From the NCBI GenBank assembly GCA_946185285.1, contig CAMHIS010000015.1:1-43892 (forward strand): a DNA stretch of 43,892 nt. Reading direction: 5' to 3'. Position numbers and translations under genes: made by a program. Under the pieces are notes generated by a model that saw only the letters and a program-made list of their open reading frames with translations, was not told the DNA's origin and made no database searches. Shown piece by piece: positions 15,083-23,133 of the stretch (positions are counted from its first letter, which is position 1; the number at the start of each line of letters is the position of its first letter). This stretch comes from an uncultured Prevotellaceae bacterium (lineage in GTDB: Bacteria; Bacteroidota; Bacteroidia; Bacteroidales; Bacteroidaceae).

Positions 15083-17068
15083 TTATGGCACCAGCCGGTT
15101 TTCGGTCATGCGCTCCATATACTGCTGGACGATGGCCTTCAGTTCGCGCTCCATTTGTACCTGCTGAGACACCTTCCCAATGAGGTTATGCTTCATCAGG
15201 CGGTCGTCCAGCGAATAGACGGCACACGTCTTCTGGCCATCGAACTGCAGCACATAGCCGTACTTCACGTATTGGTAGATGCCGTTCAGGTAGTTCACGG
15301 CCCATGTCTCTTCGGCAGGTGTCGTGAGCAGGTCCAACCCGAAACTGACGTAGGGCTTGTCATAGCCCAGATACCCGAGGATGGTCGGCATGATGTCGGT
15401 CTGCTGGGCAATGGCATCGGCCATGCCGCTGCCCATCTCGCCCGAAGGGTCGTAGAAGATGACGGGCGAGCAGAAGCCGCCGAGGTCTGTCTTGTATTCG
15501 TCGATGGACGTCATGTTGGTGTGGTCGCTGGTAATGGCGAAGATGGTATTCCCGAACCACGGCTGCTTCCGGGCCGAGGCGAAGAAGTGCTGCAGGGCCA
15601 TGTCGGTGTATCGGATTACCTTGTAGATGGGCATGTCGGGATTCTCCTCTTTGAACACGTCCTTATACGCATCGGGCACACGGAAGGGGTGATGGCTCGA
15701 CAGGGTGAACAGCGCTGTCATGAAGGGCTGCTTCATCTCCGTCATCTTCTGGCAGTAGTACTGCATGAACGGCTCGTCAGAGATGCCCCACCAGCCGTCG
15801 TAGTCCTGATCGCCATGCGTACGGGAGTCGGCCACGAAGTCCTCGCGGCCAAAGTACTGCTGGAATTTCGTGGCCCGGGCAAAGGCCATAAACCCCATCG
15901 AACCGCGCTCGGCACCATGGAAGAAGGCGGTCTCGTAGCCCTTGCCGTTCAGACAGTCTGCCAGTCCGGAGACATGGTTGATGCTGTAGGGCGACAGGAA
16001 GAACGGCTCCACGAACATAGGTATTGACGACAGGATGCTTGGCATACCGTCGATTGACTTCCGGCCGTTGCAGTAGCTATAGCGGTAGGTCAGTGCCCCA
16101 CCCCGTTCAATGAGCGAGTCGGTGAATGGTGTATAGCCCTTGTAGCCGGACACATGGCGGTTGTAGGCTCCGATGTATTCGCGTCCGAAGCTCTCGATGA
16201 TAATCACCACGACGTTCTTTTTCCGGAACTCGTGACGGGGGCGTGGCTGGTGAATGGGGGTGAATACGGCCTCCAGCTCCTTTTTATTATTATAATAGGT
16301 GATAACCTCGAAGTTGTTCTTGCCGATGGTGCGGATCAGCGAAAAGGGGGTATTGAGCACAATACCTGCCTCCGTCGGACGGTCGCAGTAGTTGTTGGCG
16401 TTCGAGATGGTGATGGGCCGGATGTCGCGCGTCCAGCCTCCCCGCATACCAGCCACACAGAAAGGCACAAAGGCCAGAAGCGACAGCAGCCTCACAACGA
16501 ATCCCGTCCATCGTCCCCTCTGTCCGCTGTGCTGCGGCGTTGCCGCAGCCCCCCACTGAAATTTCCACAGCCCCCAGGCTACCAGGCCCGCCAACAGGAA
16601 GAAGTACCAGTGGCTCAGCGCCTCGGTCAGGAAGATGCTGCCTAAGTTGCCTTCGTTCTCGAATTCTTGAAAGACGGTGGTCGTCGTGCGACGCATGGTA
16701 TAGCGGAAGTAGACGGAATCGCCAAGGTTTACGGCCAGGCAAAGGGTATTGATGACGACATACGTCCACCGGCAGATGGTATGCCAGAGGCGTGTTTCCT
16801 TAATTGGCAGGGGGTAGAGCACCATCACCACCCAGACGGCATTGGTATATAGAATGGCCGAGGTGTCAAACGTCAGACCGCCCTGCAGCAACTCCATCAG
16901 ATGCCCTGCAGACAGGTCGGGATACAGGCTGCGGTTCTCTATCATGAAGGCGATACGGGCCACAAAATAAACCACGTATGCCATCAACAGCCCCCACAGC
17001 ACGGTGCCCAAGGGTCGGAGGTACTTTAAGCCCCCTTCTATGTTTCTCGTTACCGTTTTCGTTTTCAC
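15083..17068 (-). CDS. LTA-synthase-family sulfatase-fold membrane enzyme
   Basis: A 661-residue protein with five membrane segments (about 22-44, 68-88, 100-118, 150-170, 189-208) and a large periplasmic domain of the LtaS/phosphoglycerol-transferase type. Metal-binding Glu292 lies in VVIIIESFGREY; the nucleophile position is Ser338 in NGRKSIDGMPS, where LtaS has Thr; HHPF and FAITSDHTN supply histidines and Asp. Bacteroidetes lack lipoteichoic acid, so the likely role is transfer of a phospho-alcohol head group to an envelope glycolipid. The start is GTG at 17068, inside a 20-bp inverted repeat and only 4 bp after a -7 box. Residues 173-182 (GAAATPQHSG) are encoded by a GC-rich palindromic repeat that also occurs in the divergent YejM-like gene. 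Confidence 0.88.
   Translation of the reverse strand: MKTKTVTRNIEGGLKYLRPLGTVLWGLLMAYVVYFVARIAFMIENRSLYPDLSAGHLMELLQGGLTFDTSAILYTNAVWVVMVLYPLPIKETRLWHTICRWTYVVINTLCLAVNLGDSVYFRYTMRRTTTTVFQEFENEGNLGSIFLTEALSHWYFFLLAGLVAWGLWKFQWGAAATPQHSGQRGRWTGFVVRLLSLLAFVPFCVAGMRGGWTRDIRPITISNANNYCDRPTEAGIVLNTPFSLIRTIGKNNFEVITYYNNKKELEAVFTPIHQPRPRHEFRKKNVVVIIIESFGREYIGAYNRHVSGYKGYTPFTDSLIERGGALTYRYSYCNGRKSIDGMPSILSSIPMFVEPFFLSPYSINHVSGLADCLNGKGYETAFFHGAERGSMGFMAFARATKFQQYFGREDFVADSRTHGDQDYDGWWGISDEPFMQYYCQKMTEMKQPFMTALFTLSSHHPFRVPDAYKDVFKEENPDMPIYKVIRYTDMALQHFFASARKQPWFGNTIFAITSDHTNMTSIDEYKTDLGGFCSPVIFYDPSGEMGSGMADAIAQQTDIMPTILGYLGYDKPYVSFGLDLLTTPAEETWAVNYLNGIYQYVKYGYVLQFDGQKTCAVYSLDDRLMKHNLIGKVSQQVQMERELKAIVQQYMERMTENRLVP
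16523..16550. repeat. 28-bp palindromic repeat inside the LTA-synthase-like gene
   Basis: Contains GCTGCGGC and GCCGCAGC as hairpin arms. It is identical in 27 of 28 positions to 18708-18735 in the neighbouring YejM-like gene. Here it is read on the opposite coding strand and lies in a loop between membrane segments 4 and 5. Confidence 0.85.
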
Positions 17069-17150
17069 GGTGCAAAATTACAATTTTATTTCTACTTTTT
17101 ACTTCTCAATTTCCACTTTTCACTTCTTTTTTGTAATTTTGCACCGTGAA
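17064..17150. promoter_or_regulatory. Divergent promoter region with a perfect 20-bp inverted repeat
   Basis: The arms 17064-17083 and 17131-17150 are exact inverse copies, 47 bp apart. Each arm carries a -7 box TAATTTTG (minus: complement 17074-17081; plus: 17133-17140), the usual GCACC and a GTG start codon 4 bp further on. Both genes would therefore make leaderless or almost leaderless messages. The core between the arms is pyrimidine-rich on the plus strand (runs of TTTTCACTT). The symmetry suggests that one regulator or one invertible arrangement serves both genes. Confidence 0.85.
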
Positions 17151-19050
17151 AAGGTTGAAGCAAGGTTTTCTCTACTATCTGTTTGCCACATTATTATTGG
17201 GTGGCCTGCTGATGTTCTATATCAAGGGCGACACTGTCTGCGATTCGATGGATGCCGTTGGCTGGGTCTTTTACCTGACTTCCTGTCTGTCGCACACTGC
17301 CATCGTCATGCTGGTACTCTGGCTGGTGCTCTATCTGCCGTGGGCTCTGCTCCGCCTGCACCGCCTGGCAGCCACGCTCTTGGTGACAGGTACGACGCTG
17401 CTGACGGCGCTGGCCTTTGTCAATATGCAGGTGTACAAAATATACCGCTTCCACATCAACGGCTTTATCCTGAACATGTTGACGGGACCGAATGCGGGCG
17501 ACATCTTCGACTTCGATGCGAAGCTCTACCTCACCGAAGGCATGATACTGGCCGTCATTGCAGCACTGTGCATTGGCGGCTGGTGGCTCTGCAAACGGCT
17601 AAGCTCCCCGGTTTCGTCTTGGTTAACGTTAGCGTTAGCGTTATCGCTATTCGTTGCTAACGGCATCTATGTCTACGGGTCGTTTGTGGTACGGCCATCG
17701 GTCATCAAGAGTGCCCGTTTAGTGCCCTACTATTTCCCGTTGTCGGCCTCCAGCCTTCTGGAAGATTTAGGCTTCGAACGCCACGTCATGAACGTTGACA
17801 TGGAAAGCGGCGGCGAACTGTGCTATCCACTGCAACCCCTGAAGACCGACACGGCAAAAGCCCTCAGGCCGGACATCGTCTTTATATTGATTGACTCCTG
17901 GAGCCGGCTCGCACTTACGGAGGAGACGATGCCCAACCTCTGGCGGCTGGCCCACGAGGAACAGTGGTACCAGAACCACGTCAGCTGCGGCAACGGCACG
18001 TCGTTCTCCGTCTTCGGCATCTTCACCGGCCTGCAGCCTTACTACTGGTCGGCCTTCGAAGCCAACCGCACCAGCCCCGTCCTGATAGACCAATTGCTAC
18101 AGGAAAACTACGACATCCGCACCTACCCCAGTGCCACATTAGAGAACCCGCCCTTCAGCCGCATGCTGTTCCAGCACGTGCCGAAGTTAAGGGTTGAAAC
18201 ACCGGGCAAGAACTCCTACGAGCGCGACCTCCGCATCAAAGACGACCTCATCGGCGACCTGCCCCGTCTGCGCGACGGCGGACGTCCATTCTTCGCGTTC
18301 ATTTTCTTCGACCTGCTCCACGCCTACAGCCTGCCCAAGGAACTGCTCAACCGCTTCCAGCCGTCGTGGGAATACGGTAAGTTCGACGAACTACACAACG
18401 ACATGGACCCCACGCCCTTCTGGAACCTCTACCGCAACTCAGCCTACCAGACAGACAAGATGGTGGGCGAAGTCATCGCAGCCATGAAGCAACAGGGCAT
18501 GTACGACAACACGCTCATCTTCCTGACTGGCGACCACGCCCAGGAGTACAACGAAAACCACAAGAACTACTGGGGCCACAACTCCAACTTCTCCAAATAC
18601 CAAATCGGTGTCCCCCTCATCATCCACCGCCCCTCCTCCAGTCCGCCATACCGCAACGCCACCGCTGCCTCCAGTCCGCCATACCGCAACGCCACCGCTG
18701 CCTCCAGTCCGCTGTGCTGCGGCGGTGCCGCAGCCTACACCCATCGCACCACCCACCTCGACTTCGTACCAACGCTGATGCACGACTACCTGGGTGTTCA
18801 GAATCCCATCGATGACTACTCGAACGGCCACCTGCTCAGCGACACCACGCCCCGCCTCTGGCACTATGCCGGCAACGAGCTGCGCTACGCCTTTATCGTC
18901 GAGGGCGACACCATCCTTACCAAGGAAGGAGCCGGCTACATCGAAGTTACCGACGAACGCCTCAACCCCGTCCCTGACTACCGTATAAAGCCACGCGACT
19001 TCGACGAAGCCATACGCCGCCTCAACCGATTTTTCAGGCAAAAAGAATAA
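17146..19050 (+). CDS. YejM/PbgA-like sulfatase-fold inner-membrane protein (DUF3413-like N-terminus)
   Basis: A 634-residue protein with five or six N-terminal membrane segments (to about residue 185) and a periplasmic sulfatase-fold domain. Typical phrases of the YejM-like group are seen: DIVFILIDSWSR, NHVSCGNGTSFSVFGIF (Thr285 at the nucleophile position), LTGDHAQEYNEN and NYWGHNSNFSKYQIGVPL. In E. coli YejM regulates LPS amount and lacks the enzyme activity of related transferases; here the Thr and metal residues look intact, so catalysis remains possible. The start is GTG at 17146 within the 20-bp inverted repeat. Residues 498-530 consist of three 11-residue repeats (SSPPYRNATAA twice, then SSPLCCGGAAA) inserted between conserved strands. 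Confidence 0.85.
   Translation: MKRLKQGFLYYLFATLLLGGLLMFYIKGDTVCDSMDAVGWVFYLTSCLSHTAIVMLVLWLVLYLPWALLRLHRLAATLLVTGTTLLTALAFVNMQVYKIYRFHINGFILNMLTGPNAGDIFDFDAKLYLTEGMILAVIAALCIGGWWLCKRLSSPVSSWLTLALALSLFVANGIYVYGSFVVRPSVIKSARLVPYYFPLSASSLLEDLGFERHVMNVDMESGGELCYPLQPLKTDTAKALRPDIVFILIDSWSRLALTEETMPNLWRLAHEEQWYQNHVSCGNGTSFSVFGIFTGLQPYYWSAFEANRTSPVLIDQLLQENYDIRTYPSATLENPPFSRMLFQHVPKLRVETPGKNSYERDLRIKDDLIGDLPRLRDGGRPFFAFIFFDLLHAYSLPKELLNRFQPSWEYGKFDELHNDMDPTPFWNLYRNSAYQTDKMVGEVIAAMKQQGMYDNTLIFLTGDHAQEYNENHKNYWGHNSNFSKYQIGVPLIIHRPSSSPPYRNATAASSPPYRNATAASSPLCCGGAAAYTHRTTHLDFVPTLMHDYLGVQNPIDDYSNGHLLSDTTPRLWHYAGNELRYAFIVEGDTILTKEGAGYIEVTDERLNPVPDYRIKPRDFDEAIRRLNRFFRQKE
18637..18735 (+). repeat. Three in-frame 33-bp repeats in the YejM-like gene
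   Basis: Two units, 18637-18669 and 18670-18702, appear identical; the third, 18703-18735, begins with the same ten bases and then diverges into the palindrome shared with 16523-16550. Each unit keeps the frame (11 codons). Confidence 0.9.
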
Positions 19051-19053
19051 AGG

Positions 19054-19932
19054 CTAATACTCAACGTAGGGTTCCAACCGTTCTATCGCTTCAGGTGGGA
19101 AATCCTTGGAGAGGCTGAGTTGCTGCAGATTTTCTATCCGGCCGTGCAAACGGCGAAAGTCAACAATCTCACGGGCCTGATAGAAGTTAATGTACGGATG
19201 ACGCTTCAGCTCATTAAGGCTGAGACGGTTGAGATTCATCTTGCGATACTCAGTACCATCGGGGATAATGAAAAACATAACGGCGGTCTCGGGAAAGTCC
19301 TCAATCTCCAAAAGCTGCTGCACACGGTAATAGCCACCGAGGCGTTCGCGGTAGTCCACAATCTTGCGGGCGAAAAACGAGCCGATGCCAGGCACCTTGC
19401 GTAGCTGCGCAGTGTCGGCACTGTTCAGCACGACACGCTCTTCTGGCTGCAGTTTAACCGGGTACTTAAGGGTATCGCGCTCCTCGATGGGTTCGTACTT
19501 GTAGAAATAGCGGTCGGCGGGCAGGTTCTCCTCCGAGATGCGGATGTACGGCTCCAGACGCCGATACTCTTTCAGCGTCAGCCCGTATAGTCGGGCGAAG
19601 TCGCGCGGCTTGCGGTACACACCCCCGGCAGCCCTGTATTTGTAAATGTTGACCACCTGCCAGGGTTGCAGGCCAAGCCGCAACAGCTGTGTTGAGTCAG
19701 CTGTATTCGGATCAAAAGGGAACAGCTCCGGCTGCCGGGGTTGGCCCTGGTTGTAGGTATAGGTTTTTTCCTGATATTTGCCCTCACTGCCCTTGGGCAC
19801 CGCCACTTCTTGCAGCGGTTCCTCATCCTGGCGGCTGTCGGTAAGAAAGATGACGGCCATCGCCGCTACGATGATGAACAACAGCCATGTGATGACATAC
19901 CTGTCGGACTTCTGCAGGTAGAAGAACTTCAT
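19054..19932 (-). CDS. ComEA-like helix-hairpin-helix protein, membrane anchored
   Basis: A 292-residue protein with one membrane segment near the N-terminus (about 14-31) and the rest outside or in the periplasm. It holds at least three helix-hairpin-helix units: FDPNTADSTQLLRLGLQPWQ (near 74), LNSADTAQLRKVPGIGSFFA (near 178) and LNRLSLNELKRHPYINFYQA (near 234). Such units bind DNA backbone in ComEA, the periplasmic receptor for incoming DNA; the Bacteroidetes proteins of this type are longer and their role is less certain. Its ATG overlaps the TGA of the upstream transporter by 4 bp, so the two are translationally coupled. It converges on the YejM-like gene with a 3-bp gap. Confidence 0.85.
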   Translation of the reverse strand: MKFFYLQKSDRYVITWLLFIIVAAMAVIFLTDSRQDEEPLQEVAVPKGSEGKYQEKTYTYNQGQPRQPELFPFDPNTADSTQLLRLGLQPWQVVNIYKYRAAGGVYRKPRDFARLYGLTLKEYRRLEPYIRISEENLPADRYFYKYEPIEERDTLKYPVKLQPEERVVLNSADTAQLRKVPGIGSFFARKIVDYRERLGGYYRVQQLLEIEDFPETAVMFFIIPDGTEYRKMNLNRLSLNELKRHPYINFYQAREIVDFRRLHGRIENLQQLSLSKDFPPEAIERLEPYVEY

Positions 19933-21281
19933 ATCACGCCCAGCTGGTGAAGGAAGATAAGCAGGATGCAGAGTGGTACAACGAAGCGAACGCAGAAGAG
20001 CCAGACACCGAACAGGCGGAGACTGACGGTGCCTTGGTTGGTGAACTCATCACCAACGGTCTTCGCCGGGACAAACCAGCCGATCATAATGCTCGTCAGC
20101 AGTGCGCCGGCAGGCAACATGACCTGAGCCGTCAGCAGGTCGCAGAAGTCCATGAGCGACAGGCCGAAGAGACGGATTCCGTCAACAGCACCGATGCTGA
20201 GCGAGCAAAAGACAGCAAGAACGCTGCAAACGGCGGTGAGAATCCAGGCCGCCTTGCGGCGCGTCAGATGCATCTCTTCATAGAAGAAAGCAGTACCGAT
20301 CTCGTGCATCGAGATGGTCGAGGTGAGAGCTGCGAATACCAACAGGGCATAGAACAAGATGCCGATGACATAGCCCACGGCGGGCATCGACGAAAAGGCC
20401 TGCTGGAAGACGTTGGGCAGCGTGATGAAGATGAGCGAGGGTCCGGAGTCGGGCTGGATGCCCACGGAGAAGGCAGCCGGGAATATCATCAGGCCGGCCA
20501 GAATGGCTATGGCGGTGTCGAGCAGGGCTATCTGCGTGGCCGAGCGCAGCAGGTTGGTCTGACGACTGAAGTAGCTGGCGTAAGTACAGAGGCAGGCCGT
20601 GCCGAGCGACAGCGAGAAGAAAGCCTGGCCGAGGGCTTCGAGCAGCACGCTGTGGGTGACCTTCGAGAAGTCGGGCTTGAAGAGGAACTCTATGCCTTTG
20701 CCGGCACCGGGCAGCAGGCACGAAGCCACGACGATGACCACAAGCAATATGAGTAGCAGAGGCATGAGTATTTTCGATGCCCGCTCGATCCCCCGTTGCA
20801 CGCCGCGGACAATGACCAAGTGGGTCAGCAGCACGAAGGCGACACCCCACAGGCAGGGCTTCACAGGGTCGCTCGAGAACGTCTGGAAGTAGTTCCGCAC
20901 GTAGGCGGCATCGCCGCTCAGATGTCCGGCAAAGGAAGCAAACAGATACTGCAGGCACCAGCCGGCGACAACGGCATAGAAGCCGAGGATAATCGTTGAG
21001 GTGAGGATTCCCAGGATGCCCACGAAACGCCAAGCCTTTCCGCCCATTTTGCCATAGGCGCGATAGGCGTTAGCCTGGGCGTGACGACCGATGACAAACT
21101 CGCTCACCATGCCAGGAATGCCCAGCAGCAGAATACAGCCGAAATACAAGATGATAAACACCGCCCCGCCGTTCTGTCCCGTCATAAAGGGGAAGCGCCA
21201 CACGTTACCTAAGCCCACGGCCGACCCCGCCGTAGCCAGGATAATGCCTATCTTCGTGCCGAAGTTTCCTCTGTCTGCCAT
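19929..21281 (-). CDS. Neurotransmitter:sodium symporter (NSS/SNF) family transporter, copy 2
   Basis: A 450-residue Na+-coupled transporter of the LeuT fold with about 11-12 membrane helices, for an amino acid or related amine. The TM1 signature ATAGSAVGLGNVWRFPFMTG (about 14-33) with the unwound substrate and sodium site is intact, as is GIPGMVSEFVIGRHAQ. It follows a paralogue by 6 bp and overlaps the ComEA-like gene by 4 bp, so the three form one operon. Substrate cannot be told from the sequence; bacterial relatives carry leucine, tryptophan or tyrosine. Confidence 0.93.
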   Translation of the reverse strand: MADRGNFGTKIGIILATAGSAVGLGNVWRFPFMTGQNGGAVFIILYFGCILLLGIPGMVSEFVIGRHAQANAYRAYGKMGGKAWRFVGILGILTSTIILGFYAVVAGWCLQYLFASFAGHLSGDAAYVRNYFQTFSSDPVKPCLWGVAFVLLTHLVIVRGVQRGIERASKILMPLLLILLVVIVVASCLLPGAGKGIEFLFKPDFSKVTHSVLLEALGQAFFSLSLGTACLCTYASYFSRQTNLLRSATQIALLDTAIAILAGLMIFPAAFSVGIQPDSGPSLIFITLPNVFQQAFSSMPAVGYVIGILFYALLVFAALTSTISMHEIGTAFFYEEMHLTRRKAAWILTAVCSVLAVFCSLSIGAVDGIRLFGLSLMDFCDLLTAQVMLPAGALLTSIMIGWFVPAKTVGDEFTNQGTVSLRLFGVWLFCVRFVVPLCILLIFLHQLGVI

Positions 21282-21287
21282 AGCTAT

Positions 21288-22652
21288 TTAGATGAGTCCG
21301 AATTGGTGGAGGAAGATGAAAAGGATGCAGACCGGACAGACGTACTTCACGAGGAAGAGGTAGAGGTGGAAGAAGCGGCCGCGGAGGGTACCCCAGTTGG
21401 TGAACTCGTCACGCACAATCTTGTGAGGTACGAACCAGCCGATGAAGATGCAGGTGAGGAAGCCGACAACAGGCAGGAATATCTGGCCTGTGACGAAGTC
21501 AAACCAATCGAAGAGCGACTTGCCGAAGAACTCCAGCGAATGACCGACGGCTCCGAGCGACAACGAGCAGACGGCACCGATGACGCACGTGGAGACGGTG
21601 ACGATAAGTGCTGCCTTCTTACGGGTTATCATCAGTTCCTCGTGGAAGAAGGCTGTCGACACCTCGTGCAGTGATATCAGCGATGTCAGTGCTGCCAGAG
21701 ACAGCAACAGGAAGAACAGCAGGGCAATGACATAGCCCACGGCGGGAACGGCTGAAAAAGCCTGCTGGAAAACATTGGGCAGCGTAATGAAGATAAGCGA
21801 CGGGCCTGAGTCGGGGTTGACACCCACGGAGAAGGCTGCGGGGAAAATCATCAGTCCGGCGAGAATGGCCACCACTGAGTCGATGATGCCTATCTGTACG
21901 GCAGAGTTGGTCAGTTTCGTACTCTTTGCGAAGTAGCTGGCGTAGGTGCAGATGCAGCCCATAGCGATGGAGAGCGAATAGAACGACTGCCCTAAGGCGG
22001 CGAGGAAGACATCGCTGTTGATGGCCGTGAAGTCGGGCTTGAACAGAAACTCGATGCCCTTGTCGGCCCCTGGCAGCATACACGAGGCTCCAACGATGAC
22101 CAGCAGCAGCAGGAACAGCGTGGGCATCAGCAGCTTCGAGGCCCGCTCGATGCCGTCGCGCACACCGTGCTCTATAATAAGATAGGTAATACCTAATATA
22201 ATGACCGTCCAGAAGATAGGTTTCACGGGGGCGCTCGAGAACTCGGCAAAATACTGCTGGAAGTAAGCCGGGTCGCCATTCATCTGACCGATGAGCGACG
22301 CCCAGATGTACTGCAGGCACCAACCTGCCACTACGGCGTAGTAGCCCGTGATGAGGAAGCCCGTCAGCACGCCCAAATAACCGATGAACGTCCACGGCGA
22401 GCCACCCGACAGTTTGCGGAAAGCCCGCGCCGTATTGGCCTGGCCGTGACGGCCGATGATAAACTCGCTGATCATACAGGGAATACCCAACAGTAGGACG
22501 CAGACTACGTAGATGAGGATGAACACGGCACCGCCGTTCTCGCCCGCCATATAGGGGAAGCGCCACACGTTGCCCAGTCCCACAGCCGAGCCTGCCGTGG
22601 CCAGGATAACGCCCAACTTCCCGCTGAAATTTGCTCTTTCCAGTTTAGCCAT
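21288..22652 (-). CDS. Neurotransmitter:sodium symporter (NSS/SNF) family transporter, copy 1
   Basis: A 454-residue LeuT-fold transporter, first gene of its operon and close paralogue of the next gene; both share ATAGSAVGLGNVWRFP and NPDSGPSLIFITLPNVFQQ-type sequence (PDSGPSLIFITLPN is identical). About 11-12 membrane helices are visible. The start was moved from 22712 to the ATG at 22652 (MAKLERANF) because a -7 box lies at complement 22678-22685 and because the family sequence begins directly after it. The tandem pair probably arose by duplication and may have split substrate range. Confidence 0.93.
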   Translation of the reverse strand: MAKLERANFSGKLGVILATAGSAVGLGNVWRFPYMAGENGGAVFILIYVVCVLLLGIPCMISEFIIGRHGQANTARAFRKLSGGSPWTFIGYLGVLTGFLITGYYAVVAGWCLQYIWASLIGQMNGDPAYFQQYFAEFSSAPVKPIFWTVIILGITYLIIEHGVRDGIERASKLLMPTLFLLLLVIVGASCMLPGADKGIEFLFKPDFTAINSDVFLAALGQSFYSLSIAMGCICTYASYFAKSTKLTNSAVQIGIIDSVVAILAGLMIFPAAFSVGVNPDSGPSLIFITLPNVFQQAFSAVPAVGYVIALLFFLLLSLAALTSLISLHEVSTAFFHEELMITRKKAALIVTVSTCVIGAVCSLSLGAVGHSLEFFGKSLFDWFDFVTGQIFLPVVGFLTCIFIGWFVPHKIVRDEFTNWGTLRGRFFHLYLFLVKYVCPVCILFIFLHQFGLI

Positions 22653-22677
22653 ATCAACATTCTTAGTATTTCGTTTG

Positions 22678-22705
22678 CAAAAGTATAAAATAATTCTTAC
22701 TTTTG
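22678..22705. promoter_or_regulatory. Back-to-back promoters for the NSS operon and the VanZ gene
   Basis: Two -7 boxes lie 12 bp apart in opposite directions: TACTTTTG on the minus strand (complement 22678-22685) and TACTTTTG on the plus strand (22698-22705). Their upstream regions overlap, so polymerase binding at one would hinder the other. Confidence 0.75.
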
Positions 22706-22734
22706 CACCCAAAACGACAGCAAAAGTTCATAGA

Positions 22735-23133
22735 ATGTATAAGATTGTAAGAAAATACGCCCGGAAGTATCCTCTTTCGACACTCTGCATCGCCCTGATC
22801 TGGGTTTTATCGCTGACCCCCTTCTTCCCCGAGACACCCCTTGACGATGTCGCCCTTGCCGACAAATGGACCCACTTCGTGATGTACGGCGCCACGTGCG
22901 CGGTCATCTGGTGGGAGTACTGGCGCCAGCACCTCCGTCCCGACTACGAGAAGTTGTTCTTCTGGGCGTGGCTCTCGCCCGTCGTGATGAGCGGCGTTCT
23001 GGAGTTGTTGCAACAATACTGTACCGGCGGCCACCGCAGTGGCGACTGGTTCGACCTCCTTGCCAACGCCGTCGGCGCAACCATCGGAGCCATTACCGGT
23101 ATTCTTCTGTTAAAGTTTTTCCCCAAAGGATAA
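22735..23133 (+). CDS. VanZ-family membrane protein
   Basis: A 132-residue inner-membrane protein with about four hydrophobic segments. The VanZ-like features are the short loop with DKWTHFVMYGATCAV after TM1 and GDWFDLLANAVGATIGAITG near the C-terminus (DxxxNxxG pattern). VanZ itself gives low teicoplanin resistance; most relatives have no known role. The ATG at 22735 follows a -7 box by 29 bp. The last 41 bp overlap the 3' end of the CYTH gene on the other strand. Confidence 0.85.
   Translation: MYKIVRKYARKYPLSTLCIALIWVLSLTPFFPETPLDDVALADKWTHFVMYGATCAVIWWEYWRQHLRPDYEKLFFWAWLSPVVMSGVLELLQQYCTGGHRSGDWFDLLANAVGATIGAITGILLLKFFPKG

Noticed and set aside
15083..17068. True lipoteichoic acid synthase
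   Set aside because: Promoters, lipid A genes and fimbrillins show a Gram-negative Bacteroidales genome, where no lipoteichoic acid is made; only family membership is supported.
18637..18735. CRISPR-like repeats
   Set aside because: The units are directly adjacent, keep the reading frame and have no spacers; they are coding repeats.
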